Source: Nocardioides sp. AX2bis
Lineage (GTDB): Bacteria; Actinomycetota; Actinomycetes; Propionibacteriales; Nocardioidaceae
Direction of reading: 5' to 3'
NCBI RefSeq assembly: GCF_902506435.1
Contig: NZ_LR733215.1
Coordinates: 576,154-640,153, forward strand
DNA: 64,000 nt
Made by a program: the position numbers and the translations under genes. Positions 43,346 to 51,738 of this stretch are shown here, one piece after another; positions within the stretch are counted from its first letter, which is position 1; each line of letters begins with the position of its first letter. Under the pieces are notes generated by a model. That model was given only the letters and a program-made list of their open reading frames with translations, was not told the origin of the DNA and searched no databases.

Positions 43346-43351
43346 TAGCCT
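43346..43351 (+). promoter_or_regulatory. -10 box of leaderless MBL-fold gene
   Basis: TAGCCT ends seven bases before the GTG at 43359, with no ribosome binding site between. Confidence 0.4.
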
Positions 43352-43358
43352 CCGCCGG

Positions 43359-44423
43359 GTGACGAGCACCCCGACCTCCCGCGCCGTGTCCCCGGACTCC
43401 GGCCAGCACTGGACCGAGCCCGGTGCCTGGCCGGTGGCCGACGGCGTCCACCGGATCCCGCTACCGCTGCCGCAGGACGGCCTGCGCGCGGTCAACGTCT
43501 ACGCGGTCGAGAGCGAGGCCGGGCTGACGCTCGTCGACGGCGGGTGGTCGATCGTCGAGGCGCGCGAGCTGCTCGAGCGGTCCCTGGCCTCGATCGGGTT
43601 CGCCTTCGCCGACGTACGGCGGTTCCTGGTCACCCACGTGCACCGTGACCACTACACGTTGGCGCACGTGATCGGCCGCGAGGTCGGGGCGGAGGTGAGC
43701 CTCGGGATCGGTGACAAGCCGACGCTCGACCTGATGCACGCCACCGAGCCGCCGTTCACCGGGTCCAGCGACCTGCTCCGCGCCGCCGGGGCCGCGGACC
43801 TCGCGGACCGCTGGGGGCGCTCGAGCGCGAGCCCGACCCTGGACCTCGACCACTGGGGCTACCCGGACCGCTGGTTGGAGGGCGACCACGACATCGCCCT
43901 CGGCTCGCGGACGCTGGCCGCGGTCGAGACGCCCGGGCACACCCAGGGCCACGTCGTCTTCGCCGACCACGGCGGGGGCCTGCTGTTCGCCGGGGACCAC
44001 GTGCTGCCCACGATCACGCCGTCGATCGGCTTCGAGCCGGTGCCGGTCGAGCAGCCGCTGCGCGACTTCATGGGCTCGTTGGCCAAGGTGCGGGCGATGC
44101 CCGACCTGCGGCTGCTCCCGGCGCACGGCCCCGTCGCACCCTCGGTCCACGCCCGGGTCGACGAGCTGCTGGCCCACCACGAGGAGCGCCTCGCCGCGTG
44201 CCTGCGGGCGCTGGTCGGGGCGGGGCCGGCGGGGCTGACGTCGTACGACGTGGCCGGCGTCCTGCCGTGGACCCGGCACGAGCACGCCCTGGCCGACCTC
44301 GACCTGTTCAACGCGGGGCTGGCCACGATGGAGACCAAGGCGCACCTCGAGCTGCTCGTGGCCCGCGGGGACGCGGGGCGCGCCGTGGTGGACCGGGCCG
44401 TGGTCTTCACCGCCGTCGGCTGA
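43359..44423 (+). CDS. Metallo-beta-lactamase fold hydrolase
   Basis: 354-residue MBL-fold protein. The metal motif is LVTHVHRDHYTLAHV (HxHxDH), with GHTQGHVVF and LFAGDHVLP supplying further ligands, and LLPAHGPV near the end of the fold. A C-terminal helical extension (about 265-354) resembles that of LACTB2-like and similar hydrolases. The GTG at 43359 follows TAGCCT by seven bases. Substrate unknown; thioester or RNA hydrolysis both occur in relatives. Confidence 0.82.
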   Translation: MTSTPTSRAVSPDSGQHWTEPGAWPVADGVHRIPLPLPQDGLRAVNVYAVESEAGLTLVDGGWSIVEARELLERSLASIGFAFADVRRFLVTHVHRDHYTLAHVIGREVGAEVSLGIGDKPTLDLMHATEPPFTGSSDLLRAAGAADLADRWGRSSASPTLDLDHWGYPDRWLEGDHDIALGSRTLAAVETPGHTQGHVVFADHGGGLLFAGDHVLPTITPSIGFEPVPVEQPLRDFMGSLAKVRAMPDLRLLPAHGPVAPSVHARVDELLAHHEERLAACLRALVGAGPAGLTSYDVAGVLPWTRHEHALADLDLFNAGLATMETKAHLELLVARGDAGRAVVDRAVVFTAVG

Positions 44424-44516
44424 CTGCTGCCGGGCCGGGCGGTCGGTGGTGGTCGCGGGCGGAACCGGGGGCGGTCGTCGCGCGTCCGACCGGGGACGCC
44501 TGACCGGAGGAGACCC

Positions 44517-45332
44517 GTGCGCCCGTACCCCGCTGTGCTCGTCCTGCTCGCCGCGCTCGCCTCGTTCGCCGGATGTGGTGCCGCCCCGACCGCGGGTGGG
44601 GGAGAGGTGGTCGGAGCCGCCGCGGCCGAGCCGCAGGCGTTCCCGGACCCGCCCGACGGCACCCGCTGGGTGGGTACCGGACAGGTCGTCGTCGCGGTGC
44701 CGGACTGGTGGACGACGGGGGAGACGCGGTGCGCGGCCCCGGTCGAGGACACCGTGTACGCCGACAGCACCGCGGTGGTCGACTGCTTCGACCCGGTCGC
44801 GTCCGCCGAGGTGCCGGAGGTGTCAGCGCTGGCCGTGATCGACGCGGGGAGCGCGTACGCCGAGATGCTGCTCGGCCAGATGGAGCCCGCGGGCGAGGTC
44901 GACGGGCACCCGGTGCTCGAGCGTCCCGGGTGCGAGCGGTGGTTCCCCGGCGTCTGCCGCCGGGTCCTCGCGGTGCCGGACGAGGACGCGGTCCTCGCCG
45001 TGACGATCGCCGAGGAGGGCGACGGCAGCCACGCCGCGATCCGAGACTCGCTGCGTGTCCTCCCCGAGGCGATGACGACCGTGCCGATCGCGACCACGGC
45101 GGGTCGGACCCCGACCTGGGGCGCCGAGCCCGCGGTGGTCCGCGACCTGGTGGCCGCCCTGCGCCGCGGCGGCCTGCAGGTCGCGCTGGAGCGGGTCCCT
45201 CCGCCGGACCCGGCCGAGACGCAGGGCCTCGTCGCCGACCTCCCCGTGGGTGCCCTGCTGGGGACGGAGCCGGCGCTGGGCAGCGTGGTCGAGCGCGGGG
45301 CGACGGTGACCGTCTCGGTGATGGGGCGCTGA
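44517..45332 (+). CDS. Lipoprotein with C-terminal PASTA-like domain
   Basis: 271-residue exported lipoprotein. The signal peptide (PYPAVLVLLAALASFAGC) ends in a lipobox at Cys20. The central part has paired Cys (RCAAPVEDTVYADSTAVVDC; CERWFPGVC) that could form disulfides. The last 60 residues (VRDLVAALRRGGLQVALERV; VGALLGTEPALGSVVERGAT; VTVSVMG) look like one PASTA domain, which binds peptidoglycan or beta-lactams in other proteins. GGAGGAG precedes the GTG. Function unknown. Confidence 0.75.
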   Translation: MRPYPAVLVLLAALASFAGCGAAPTAGGGEVVGAAAAEPQAFPDPPDGTRWVGTGQVVVAVPDWWTTGETRCAAPVEDTVYADSTAVVDCFDPVASAEVPEVSALAVIDAGSAYAEMLLGQMEPAGEVDGHPVLERPGCERWFPGVCRRVLAVPDEDAVLAVTIAEEGDGSHAAIRDSLRVLPEAMTTVPIATTAGRTPTWGAEPAVVRDLVAALRRGGLQVALERVPPPDPAETQGLVADLPVGALLGTEPALGSVVERGATVTVSVMGR

Positions 45333-45342
45333 GAGGGGCGGT

Positions 45343-45393
45343 GGTCGATGTGTGATCTGCACGCACCTGATGAGTGCAGATCACGTATCGACC
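45343..45393. repeat. Long palindromic element, copy 1
   Basis: 20-base arms (45343-45362, beginning GGTCGATGTGTGATCTGC, and 45374-45393) with two mismatches around the 11-base loop GCACCTGATGA. It begins 10 bases after the lipoprotein stop and may terminate that transcript, but it also recurs twice downstream. Confidence 0.75.
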
Positions 45394-45445
45394 ACGGCAG
45401 CCGGTGGGCCGGGCCGGCGGGGGATGTCCGGGCGTGCCGGTACCG

Positions 45446-45486
45446 CCGGTGGTCGAGGAGCGAGCGAAGCGAGCGTCACGAGACCA
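45446..45486 (+). repeat. GGTCGAGGAGCGAGCG repeat, copy 1
   Basis: CCGGTGGTCGAGGAGCGAGC followed by GAAGCGAGCGTCACGAGACC. Nearly identical to 45495-45537 (AA replaced by CCA in the middle). REP-like, with internal GCGAGCG repeats. Confidence 0.7.
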
Positions 45487-45494
45487 GGCCACCC

Positions 45495-45537
45495 CCGGTG
45501 GTCGAGGAGCGAGCGCCAGCGAGCGTCACGAGACCAG
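45495..45537 (+). repeat. GGTCGAGGAGCGAGCG repeat, copy 2
   Basis: Second copy of the element at 45446-45486, in direct orientation, with CCA between the two GCGAGCG blocks. Confidence 0.7.
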
Positions 45538-45544
45538 TCGCGGT

Positions 45545-45596
45545 GAGTCGATGTGTGATGTGCGTGCACCTGATGAGTGCAGATCAAACATCGACC
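45545..45596. repeat. Long palindromic element, copy 2
   Basis: Degenerate copy of 45343-45393: TCGATGTGTGATGTGC on the left, the loop core GCACCTGATGA intact, and GTGCAGATCAAACATCGACC on the right. Same orientation as copy 1. Confidence 0.65.
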
Positions 45597-45631
45597 GTGG
45601 CAGCCCGTGGGCCGCGCCGCGGGGCCGGTCG

Positions 45632-45675
45632 GGTCGCGATCTGCTGTCATCAGGTGGCACCAGATCGTGAGTCGA
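45632..45675. repeat. Long palindromic element, copy 3 (inverted, degenerate)
   Basis: Inverted relative to copies 1 and 2: the loop core appears as CATCAGGTG (45648-45656), flanked by GATCTGCTGT and CACCAGATCGTGAGTCGA. Together the elements at 45343-45675 explain most of the 427-base gap between 45332 and 45760; nothing coding is seen there. Confidence 0.5.
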
Positions 45676-45759
45676 GAGCCAACGGTGTGACCGGGCGTGC
45701 CGGTGCCGCCGGTGGGCGTGCCCGGTCCGGCGGTACGGCTGCTGCTGAGTGTCAGTGGG

Positions 45760-48375
45760 TCAGAAGGGTGGGGTGGTGTTGCGGGGTGGTGACTCGGCGG
45801 CACCGCCGGGTTGGTCGGGGTCGTCTGCGACCGGGGGTGACGGGTCCGGGTCGGAGTCGATCGTCATGGTGGGCGCTTCGGCGCCGGTGGCGTCGGTCAG
45901 GCGCACCGAGACGGTGACTTGCTGGGAGCCGTTGGTGACGTCGATGGACTTCGGGGTGAAGTCGAAGTCGCTGGTGACGGGTCCCTGGGTGTCGGTCGGG
46001 GTGTTGGCGACTGTGAGCTTCTGGGGGTGGTCGCGGAAGGAGTCGCCGTTGTTGCCCAGGACGTCGTCGGTGGGGAAGAGGGTGACGGTCCAGGTGCCGG
46101 CGGCTGCGGTGGTGGGCAGGGTGACGGTGCGTTCGTAGCGGCCGTCCTGGGCGGTGCCGGAGACACGGTTCATGGTGCCGAAGCCGTAGCTCTGGTCGGT
46201 GCTGTCGGAGTCGATCGTCATGGTGGGCGCTTCGGCGCCGGTGGCGTCGGTCAGGCGCACCGAGACGGTGACTTGCTGGGAGCCGTTGGTGACGTCGATG
46301 GACTTCGGGGTGAAGTCGAAGTCGCTGGTGACTGGTCCCTGGGTGTCGGTCGGTGCGCTCGGGACGGTGAACCTGGACGTCGCCGCCGGGCCGGTCCCAG
46401 CGGCGTTGACCGCCGCGACGGTGAGCGTGTGATCGCCCGCCGCGAACGACCCGTTGAAGTAGACCCCGCTCCAGTCCGCCGCCACTTGTCCGACGGAGAC
46501 GCCGTCGACCGTCAGCGCGTACCCGGTGATCGGGGAGCCACCGTCGCTGGACGGCGGCTGCCAGTACAGCTCGGGGCGGTTGGCTGCGGCGTTCCAGAAC
46601 CCCGACACGCTGGTCGGGACGGAGGGGACCGCGATCGGCGCCGCCGCGGTCCGTAGCCGGATCGAGGCCGGTACGCCCGGCCCGTGGGCGTTGGATGCCG
46701 TGACGGTCACGTCGTAGGCCGTGGCTGCGGCCAGACCGACCAGAGTCGCCTCCCGGGTGTCCGGCCCAAGGCTGAGCGGGGCCCCCGTGCCGGCGTTCAC
46801 GGTGTACGCGGTGATCGGAGACGCTCCGCTGGCGGTGGGGGCCGACCAGCTCACGCTGAGCGTCGACGTCGTGGCGGGTCGAGCCTCGGTCAGACCGGTG
46901 GGGTTCGACGGCAGGCCGGTCAGGTCGCGGTCGCAACCGGCTGCCGTGACCTGGTAGGCCCCGATGCTGCCGTAGGCCGTGTACCCGGTCGAGGTGTCCC
47001 CGATCTGGTGTCCGCTGCCGCTGCCGCTGATTTCGACGGAGTAGCGGGCATCGGTCGGGACGGTCAGTGCGGCATCCATGCCAAAGGCCCGGGTGGCGTC
47101 GACGGTCCCGGAGGCCGGGTTTGCGGTCGCGAGAACGGTCCCGTCAGGGGACAGCAGGCGGGCGCGGACGTCGAGGTCCGGCGTCGCGTACGGACTGGCG
47201 ATGGCGACCGTGCTGCCCGAGGAGCAGCGGCCGAGGGCGAAGACGTCGCTGTCGGTGTCAGAGGTGATGTACCCGTTCTGGGGGGCGAGGCCCCCGGTCT
47301 CGTCCGGGCGGCGGGCGAGGTACCCGCCGATCACGGCGAGGTCGTCCTGACGGGTGCTCGCGCCGGCGTACTCACCCTTGCTCCACTGGGTGATCGGGCG
47401 GTTGTAGCCGACGCCCATGATGGGGGCCCAGCTGCCGTGGCCGGCGTAGTAGTCGGCGCCGGTGATGCCGTCGTGCTGCAGAGCGAGGTTGTGCCCGATC
47501 TCGTGGCTCGTCGCCTCGGCGATTGCCTTCGCCGAGTTGCCTAGCGCCTGGGGGAACACCCAGGCCGGTTGCAACGCGCTGCCGATCGCGTCGTAGGCGT
47601 TGAGGAAAGCCACCCCGCCGCACTGCTGCTGGCAGACCGTGGACCATGCGTTGCTGCTCGGTGAGATGAGGGCACGTGTCCCGTACGTCTGGTCGGCGCT
47701 GTCCGAGCGCTCCAGACCGGCCGCGCCGGGGTCCTGGGTCGTGACGTCGACGTCGTAGGCCGCGAAGTCCTCGCTGACCATCGACCAGACCTGCTGGACC
47801 ATCGCGCGCTCGGTCGCGTTGAAGGCCGCGCCGTCCCCGGAAGGGTCCCACCCGGGGTGCGTGGCTGCGGCCACCCCGTAGTTGGAGTTCCAGTAGGTGC
47901 CGGCGACGGTGTGGCCGTCGAAGTCGAGGAAGATCGAGCGCTGCGCGCCGGGGTTGCTGTGGAGCGCGAAGGTGTCGGCCAGGGCGACCGCGCTGTCGAG
48001 CACCGCCCGGGTCGGTGGGTCGTCAGGCAGGTCTGCCGGGATCGGCTCGACGTAGTGCAGGCGGCCGTCGGTGGTCAGGCGGGCGGTGCCGTCGGTCCGG
48101 AGCAGCGTTTCCAACCGCGTCGCGGAGAGCTCGTTGACCCTTGCCGCGGCGGGGAGCCGGGCACCGAGCTCTCGGACCGCCTCGGCGCCGCCGACCGGCT
48201 CGTCGAGGAGGGGGTCCGCGCGCTCACTCGCGACGTCCGACACCGGATCCACAGGTCCGGGCGCGGCCGGTCCGGTGGCGGTGGCGGTGGCGGCCGGACC
48301 GATAGCGGTCAGGGCGGCGAGTGCGATCGCGGAGACCGCGATCCGAGCGGACGCGGTGCGTACGACGAGCTTCAC
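45760..48375 (-). CDS. Secreted zinc metalloprotease with FN3 and repeat modules
   Basis: 871-residue secreted protein. A signal peptide (ARIAVSAIALAALTAIGPAA) precedes a propeptide of about 110 residues. The catalytic domain (about 125-380) contains EATSHEIGHNLALQHDG (HExxHxxxxxH zinc site) and IMGVGY as Met-turn. A beta domain, two FN3 modules (about 495-685) and two copies of a 118-residue module (TDTQGPVTSDFDFTPKSIDV) follow. The second module breaks off after MTIDSD and continues as a Pro/Asp-rich tail, so the end may be truncated. The GTG at 48375 has GGGGGA upstream. Confidence 0.85.
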   Translation of the reverse strand: MKLVVRTASARIAVSAIALAALTAIGPAATATATGPAAPGPVDPVSDVASERADPLLDEPVGGAEAVRELGARLPAAARVNELSATRLETLLRTDGTARLTTDGRLHYVEPIPADLPDDPPTRAVLDSAVALADTFALHSNPGAQRSIFLDFDGHTVAGTYWNSNYGVAAATHPGWDPSGDGAAFNATERAMVQQVWSMVSEDFAAYDVDVTTQDPGAAGLERSDSADQTYGTRALISPSSNAWSTVCQQQCGGVAFLNAYDAIGSALQPAWVFPQALGNSAKAIAEATSHEIGHNLALQHDGITGADYYAGHGSWAPIMGVGYNRPITQWSKGEYAGASTRQDDLAVIGGYLARRPDETGGLAPQNGYITSDTDSDVFALGRCSSGSTVAIASPYATPDLDVRARLLSPDGTVLATANPASGTVDATRAFGMDAALTVPTDARYSVEISGSGSGHQIGDTSTGYTAYGSIGAYQVTAAGCDRDLTGLPSNPTGLTEARPATTSTLSVSWSAPTASGASPITAYTVNAGTGAPLSLGPDTREATLVGLAAATAYDVTVTASNAHGPGVPASIRLRTAAAPIAVPSVPTSVSGFWNAAANRPELYWQPPSSDGGSPITGYALTVDGVSVGQVAADWSGVYFNGSFAAGDHTLTVAAVNAAGTGPAATSRFTVPSAPTDTQGPVTSDFDFTPKSIDVTNGSQQVTVSVRLTDATGAEAPTMTIDSDSTDQSYGFGTMNRVSGTAQDGRYERTVTLPTTAAAGTWTVTLFPTDDVLGNNGDSFRDHPQKLTVANTPTDTQGPVTSDFDFTPKSIDVTNGSQQVTVSVRLTDATGAEAPTMTIDSDPDPSPPVADDPDQPGGAAESPPRNTTPPF
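45851..45999 (-). repeat. 149-bp direct repeat inside the protease gene, copy A
   Basis: Differs from 46205-46353 at one base. The offset of 354 bases keeps the reading frame, so the protein gains a second 118-residue module start. Such identity implies recent duplication or gene conversion. Confidence 0.9.
46205..46353 (-). repeat. 149-bp direct repeat inside the protease gene, copy B
   Basis: Partner of 45851-45999, encoding the first, complete module of the pair. It continues into a full module (FGTMNRVSGTAQDGRYERTV onward), unlike copy A. Confidence 0.9.
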
Positions 48376-48470
48376 GTGTTCCCCCAGGTTGATTCGGGAG
48401 GAACCGTAGTTGGGCAACGATGCCGAGCCGGTGTTGTTTCCGCGACGTGACCGGGTGCCGCCTTGCGTCA

Positions 48471-48558
48471 GATGTCCGGAAGCGTCACCTCGAGGCGCCG
48501 GAAGCGTCACCTCGAGGCGCCGGAAGCGTCACCTCGAGGCGCCGCGAGCGTCATCTCG
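48471..48558 (-). repeat. 22-nt tandem repeat array, 4 units (locus 4)
   Basis: Units at 48471, 48493, 48515 and 48537, three of them with the CGAGGTGACGCTTCCGG variant (minus strand). It lies in the 322-base gap between divergent genes (48376-48697), unlike most arrays. On the plus strand the last unit is followed by TTTTTT (48561-48566), making a terminator-like hairpin plus T-run. The rest of the gap holds the two promoters, not resolved. Confidence 0.88.
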
Positions 48559-48697
48559 GCTTTTTTCCGGACCGCCGGGGAGGGGAAACATCAGAGGGGT
48601 AGCGCAGGCGGGAGGTCCCGTGACCCAGATCGCTCCCACTACGGTTTCCCGCCAGCGGGATCATCAGAGGTCTCGCACGCGATGGAGGGGGACCGGC

Positions 48698-50191
48698 GTG
48701 ACGGGGGGGCGGCCGCAGACGGTTCTCGACGACGAGACCGACCTCAACGGTCCGCGCGTCGACGTCGACCGGCGGGTCGGGTGGATCCTGCGGATGGCGC
48801 GCACGACGACCCCGGGTCCGGACGGGGCGCCGCTCCGCCTCGAGGCCATGGCCGAGGCGGTCGGCGTCAGCACCACGCGGCTGCACCGCGTCGAGACCGG
48901 CGTGACGCGCAGCGGGCGGGTCGCGGACGCGTACGAGCGGGTGCTCGGGATGCCCGAGGGCTCGCTGCGCGCCCCGGTCGACATCATCTGCCGGACCTTC
49001 CCCTACGCCCAGGCCGACCGCGAGCCGGGGGAGCCGGTCACGTCGACGAAGGAGATGTCGGCGCTGACCGAGGCGCTCCTGGGCCCCGACCCGACCGGGG
49101 GGCAGTGGCTGCGCGGGGCGCGCGCCCTGGCCCAGCCGGGGGCCATCGGGCTGCCGGAGGGCCTGGCCCGGGACCTCGTACGTCGCCTGGCCGACGAGAT
49201 GTCCCGCTCGGTCGGGCACGCCTACCCGTCGCGCTACGAGGCGATGGCGCTGCTGCGCTGCAGCGCGTACGGCCACCTCGTGCTGGAGGTCGCGCAGGAG
49301 ATCGTCGGCGACCCGCACGTGCAGGTGATGTACGACCTGATGAGCGCGGTGGGGGAGAGGCCGTCCCCCGATGCGCTGGCCTGGTGCCTGGAGCTGCTCG
49401 ACCACGGGCGCGACCGCGTCGTGATCGGTGGTGCGCTCGCGATCGAGGCGATGGCCGAGGTCGCCGAGGAGGGGTTCTGGGCGCCGGTCGTGGCGCCGCT
49501 GGTCGACCGGCTCGACGCCGGGCAGGAGGGCACCGTCCGCCACGACTGGCTCTCGCACCTGCTGCGGCTCGTGCCGCGCCCGGTGGTCGCGGGCAGCGGT
49601 CGCCGCCCGGCGCACCCGCTGGCGCCGGTCCCGGTCATCCCCGACTGGTCACGGACCCGGGTCAACCCGCACTGGTCGGAGTGCCAGGAGCGCGCCTGGG
49701 CCATCACCGAGGAGCTCCGGCTCGGTCCCCAGCCGATGCTGGCTCGGCTGCTCTTCGACATCGCCATCGGGCCGTTCGAGAGCCGCGCGGCGACCTCGTA
49801 CTTCCTGCTCCGCGGGGTGCCGACGATCGCCGCGGCGGTCGGCGCGCAGCTCGGTGAGCTCGTCGACGCCCACGCCGACCCGCTGGTGCGCGAGCGCGCC
49901 GGGCGCCGTCTGGTGGGGACGATGGACCACCACTACCACCCGCTGGCGACGAGGTGGATCGCGGCGGGCACCGTCGAGGAGCGGGACCGGGGGCTGCGCC
50001 TGGCGGGCTCGGCCGGCCACCTCGTGCCCGAGGAGGAGCTGCGCGCCGGGCTCACGGAGGCGGCCCTCTACGCCGCCGGCATGGCGGGGCACCCCTGCCT
50101 GCCGGCGCTGGCGGCTGACCCGACGCTGTCGGAGCGGGTGCGTGGCGCGGCCGCGTGGTGGCTGCGGGCGGGGTCCCGGCTCCAGCACTGA
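48698..50191 (+). CDS. HTH (XRE-like) regulatory protein, 497 aa
   Basis: Starts with an XRE-like helix-turn-helix (about 20-75: VGWILRMARTTT; MAEAVGVSTTRLHRVETGVT; DAYERVLGMPEGSL). The remaining 400 residues are helical and resemble HEAT-like repeats (LVRRLADEMSRSVGHAYPSR; VIGGALAIEAMAEVAEEGFW), with FDIAIGPFESRAATSYFLLR near the C-terminus; I know no function. The GTG has GGAGGGGG upstream. An MFS transporter gene follows after about 55 bases. Confidence 0.72.
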   Translation: MTGGRPQTVLDDETDLNGPRVDVDRRVGWILRMARTTTPGPDGAPLRLEAMAEAVGVSTTRLHRVETGVTRSGRVADAYERVLGMPEGSLRAPVDIICRTFPYAQADREPGEPVTSTKEMSALTEALLGPDPTGGQWLRGARALAQPGAIGLPEGLARDLVRRLADEMSRSVGHAYPSRYEAMALLRCSAYGHLVLEVAQEIVGDPHVQVMYDLMSAVGERPSPDALAWCLELLDHGRDRVVIGGALAIEAMAEVAEEGFWAPVVAPLVDRLDAGQEGTVRHDWLSHLLRLVPRPVVAGSGRRPAHPLAPVPVIPDWSRTRVNPHWSECQERAWAITEELRLGPQPMLARLLFDIAIGPFESRAATSYFLLRGVPTIAAAVGAQLGELVDAHADPLVRERAGRRLVGTMDHHYHPLATRWIAAGTVEERDRGLRLAGSAGHLVPEEELRAGLTEAALYAAGMAGHPCLPALAADPTLSERVRGAAAWWLRAGSRLQH

Positions 50192-50246
50192 GCCCTCCCC
50201 GCGGCGCGGCGGAATGTGCCGGGGGCCGGCGGTGTTGGTCCACCTC

Positions 50247-51572
50247 GTGAAGGTCGACGACTCCCGCCGCGTCTCGATGCTGCTGGGACTCCTCTTCGGC
50301 CTCGCCGGGATGGGCTCCTCGTCCGCCGCCGTCGCGCTGCCGCTGCTGGGCGACGAGCTCGGGGTGAGCGTGTCGGTGGCGACCTGGACGATCAGCCTGT
50401 ACGCCCTGATGCTCGCGGTCACCACCGCCGTCTACGGCCGCATCTCCGACCTCGTCGGCATCCGGATCCCGATGCTGGTCGGGATCGGGCTGATGGCCGG
50501 CGGCGCCCTCGTGGCGGCCTTCGCGCCGACCTTCGAGGTGCTCCTGGGCGCCCGGCTGGTGCAGGGCGCGGGCGCTGCCGCCGTCCCCACGCTCGGGGTG
50601 GCCGGGCTGTCGGCCCGCTACGACGGCGCGGTCCGCGGCCTCGCGCTCGGACGGCTCGCCGGCGTCGCCGCCGCGGTGAGCTGCCTCGGTCCGCTGCTCG
50701 GCGGACTGGTCGAGCAGGCCTTTGGCTGGCGCGCGGTGATGGCGCTGCCGGTGCTCGGCGTGCTGGTGCTGCCCCTGATCTGGCGCGCGCTGACCGGCGA
50801 GGGCAGCGGCGCCCGGCTCGACGTGCTCGGTGCGGTGCTCGTCGCGGGGACCGCCGGTGGGCTCGTGCTGCTGGTGCAGTCGCCGTCGACCGGGATCGCG
50901 GTGGCCCTGGTCGGCATCGCGCTGATGGCGCTCGGCGTCCCCGCGGTCATCGGCTGGACGCGCCGCCGCCCCGACGGGTTCCTGCCGGTCGAGGTGGTCC
51001 ACAACGCCACGGTGGTGCGCAGCGCGCTCGCCGCGGCCGCGGTGCCCGCGGCGTGGTTCGCCCTGCTGGTCGGGGTGCCGGCGGTGCTGGTCGGCGAGGG
51101 CTGGGAGCCCTGGCAGGTCGGCATGCTGCTGCTGCCCAGCGCCGTGCTCGCGCTGCTCACCCCGCGCCTGGCCGGGCCGATGCTGGAGCGGTTCGGGGCG
51201 ACCCGGTCGCTGGTCGTCGCCGGGGTGATGGCCTCGGTCGCGCTGCTGCTCGCGGCGGTGGGCCTCGGGCTGGTCGTCCCCGTGCTGGTCGGCCTCGCGG
51301 TCGCGCTGGTCACCGTCGCCTTCGGGATCGGGCAGCCCGCGCTGTCGGCCGCGGTCGGCGACGCCGTGCCGGCCGAGGTGCGCGGGGTCGCGCTCGGCGT
51401 GGCCACGCTGCTGTTCCTGGTCGGCGGCTCGGTCGGCTCCGCGGTCGTCGGCGGCCTGGGCGGCCTGGTCGGCATCCCGGTCAGCCTCGCGGTCCTCGCG
51501 CTGCTCCCCGTGCTGGGGCTCGTCGCGCTGCGGCCCGAGCTGCGGCACGCGTCGGCGCGTACCCCCGCCTGA
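50247..51572 (+). CDS. MFS transporter (drug:H+ antiporter type)
   Basis: 441-residue transporter with 12 or more helices. VYGRISDLVGIRIPMLVGIG is the loop 2-3 motif A and GARLVQGAGAAAVPTLGVAG is motif B/C-like, as in 14-TM-type or EmrB-like exporters. Two GTG starts (50232, 50247) and an ATG at 50280 are possible; I chose 50247 without strong evidence. Substrate unknown; it may be regulated by the upstream HTH protein. Confidence 0.83.
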   Translation: MKVDDSRRVSMLLGLLFGLAGMGSSSAAVALPLLGDELGVSVSVATWTISLYALMLAVTTAVYGRISDLVGIRIPMLVGIGLMAGGALVAAFAPTFEVLLGARLVQGAGAAAVPTLGVAGLSARYDGAVRGLALGRLAGVAAAVSCLGPLLGGLVEQAFGWRAVMALPVLGVLVLPLIWRALTGEGSGARLDVLGAVLVAGTAGGLVLLVQSPSTGIAVALVGIALMALGVPAVIGWTRRRPDGFLPVEVVHNATVVRSALAAAAVPAAWFALLVGVPAVLVGEGWEPWQVGMLLLPSAVLALLTPRLAGPMLERFGATRSLVVAGVMASVALLLAAVGLGLVVPVLVGLAVALVTVAFGIGQPALSAAVGDAVPAEVRGVALGVATLLFLVGGSVGSAVVGGLGGLVGIPVSLAVLALLPVLGLVALRPELRHASARTPA

Positions 51573-51574
51573 CC

Positions 51575-51640
51575 CGAGATGACGCTCGCGGACAGCCGAG
51601 ATGACGCTTGCGGCGCGTCGAGGTGACGCTCGCGGCGGGC
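51575..51640 (+). repeat. 22-nt tandem repeat array, 3 units (locus 5)
   Basis: Units at 51575, 51597 and 51619, starting two bases after the MFS stop. It lies between two genes on the same strand, so it may separate their transcription. Confidence 0.9.
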
Positions 51641-51738
51641 CGAAGGTCCGGATTCGTGACGCGATCGTGACGACCCGTCCGGGGTCAGGTGGTCCGGGCG
51701 CGGGGTAGGACGGGGGTCCACCTACGAAGGAGAACGCG

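Noticed and set aside
45333..45759. Small genes in the gap (frames 45352-45546, 45374-45670, 45348-45917)
   Set aside because: They are translations of the palindromic and REP-like elements, with no ribosome binding site or domain.
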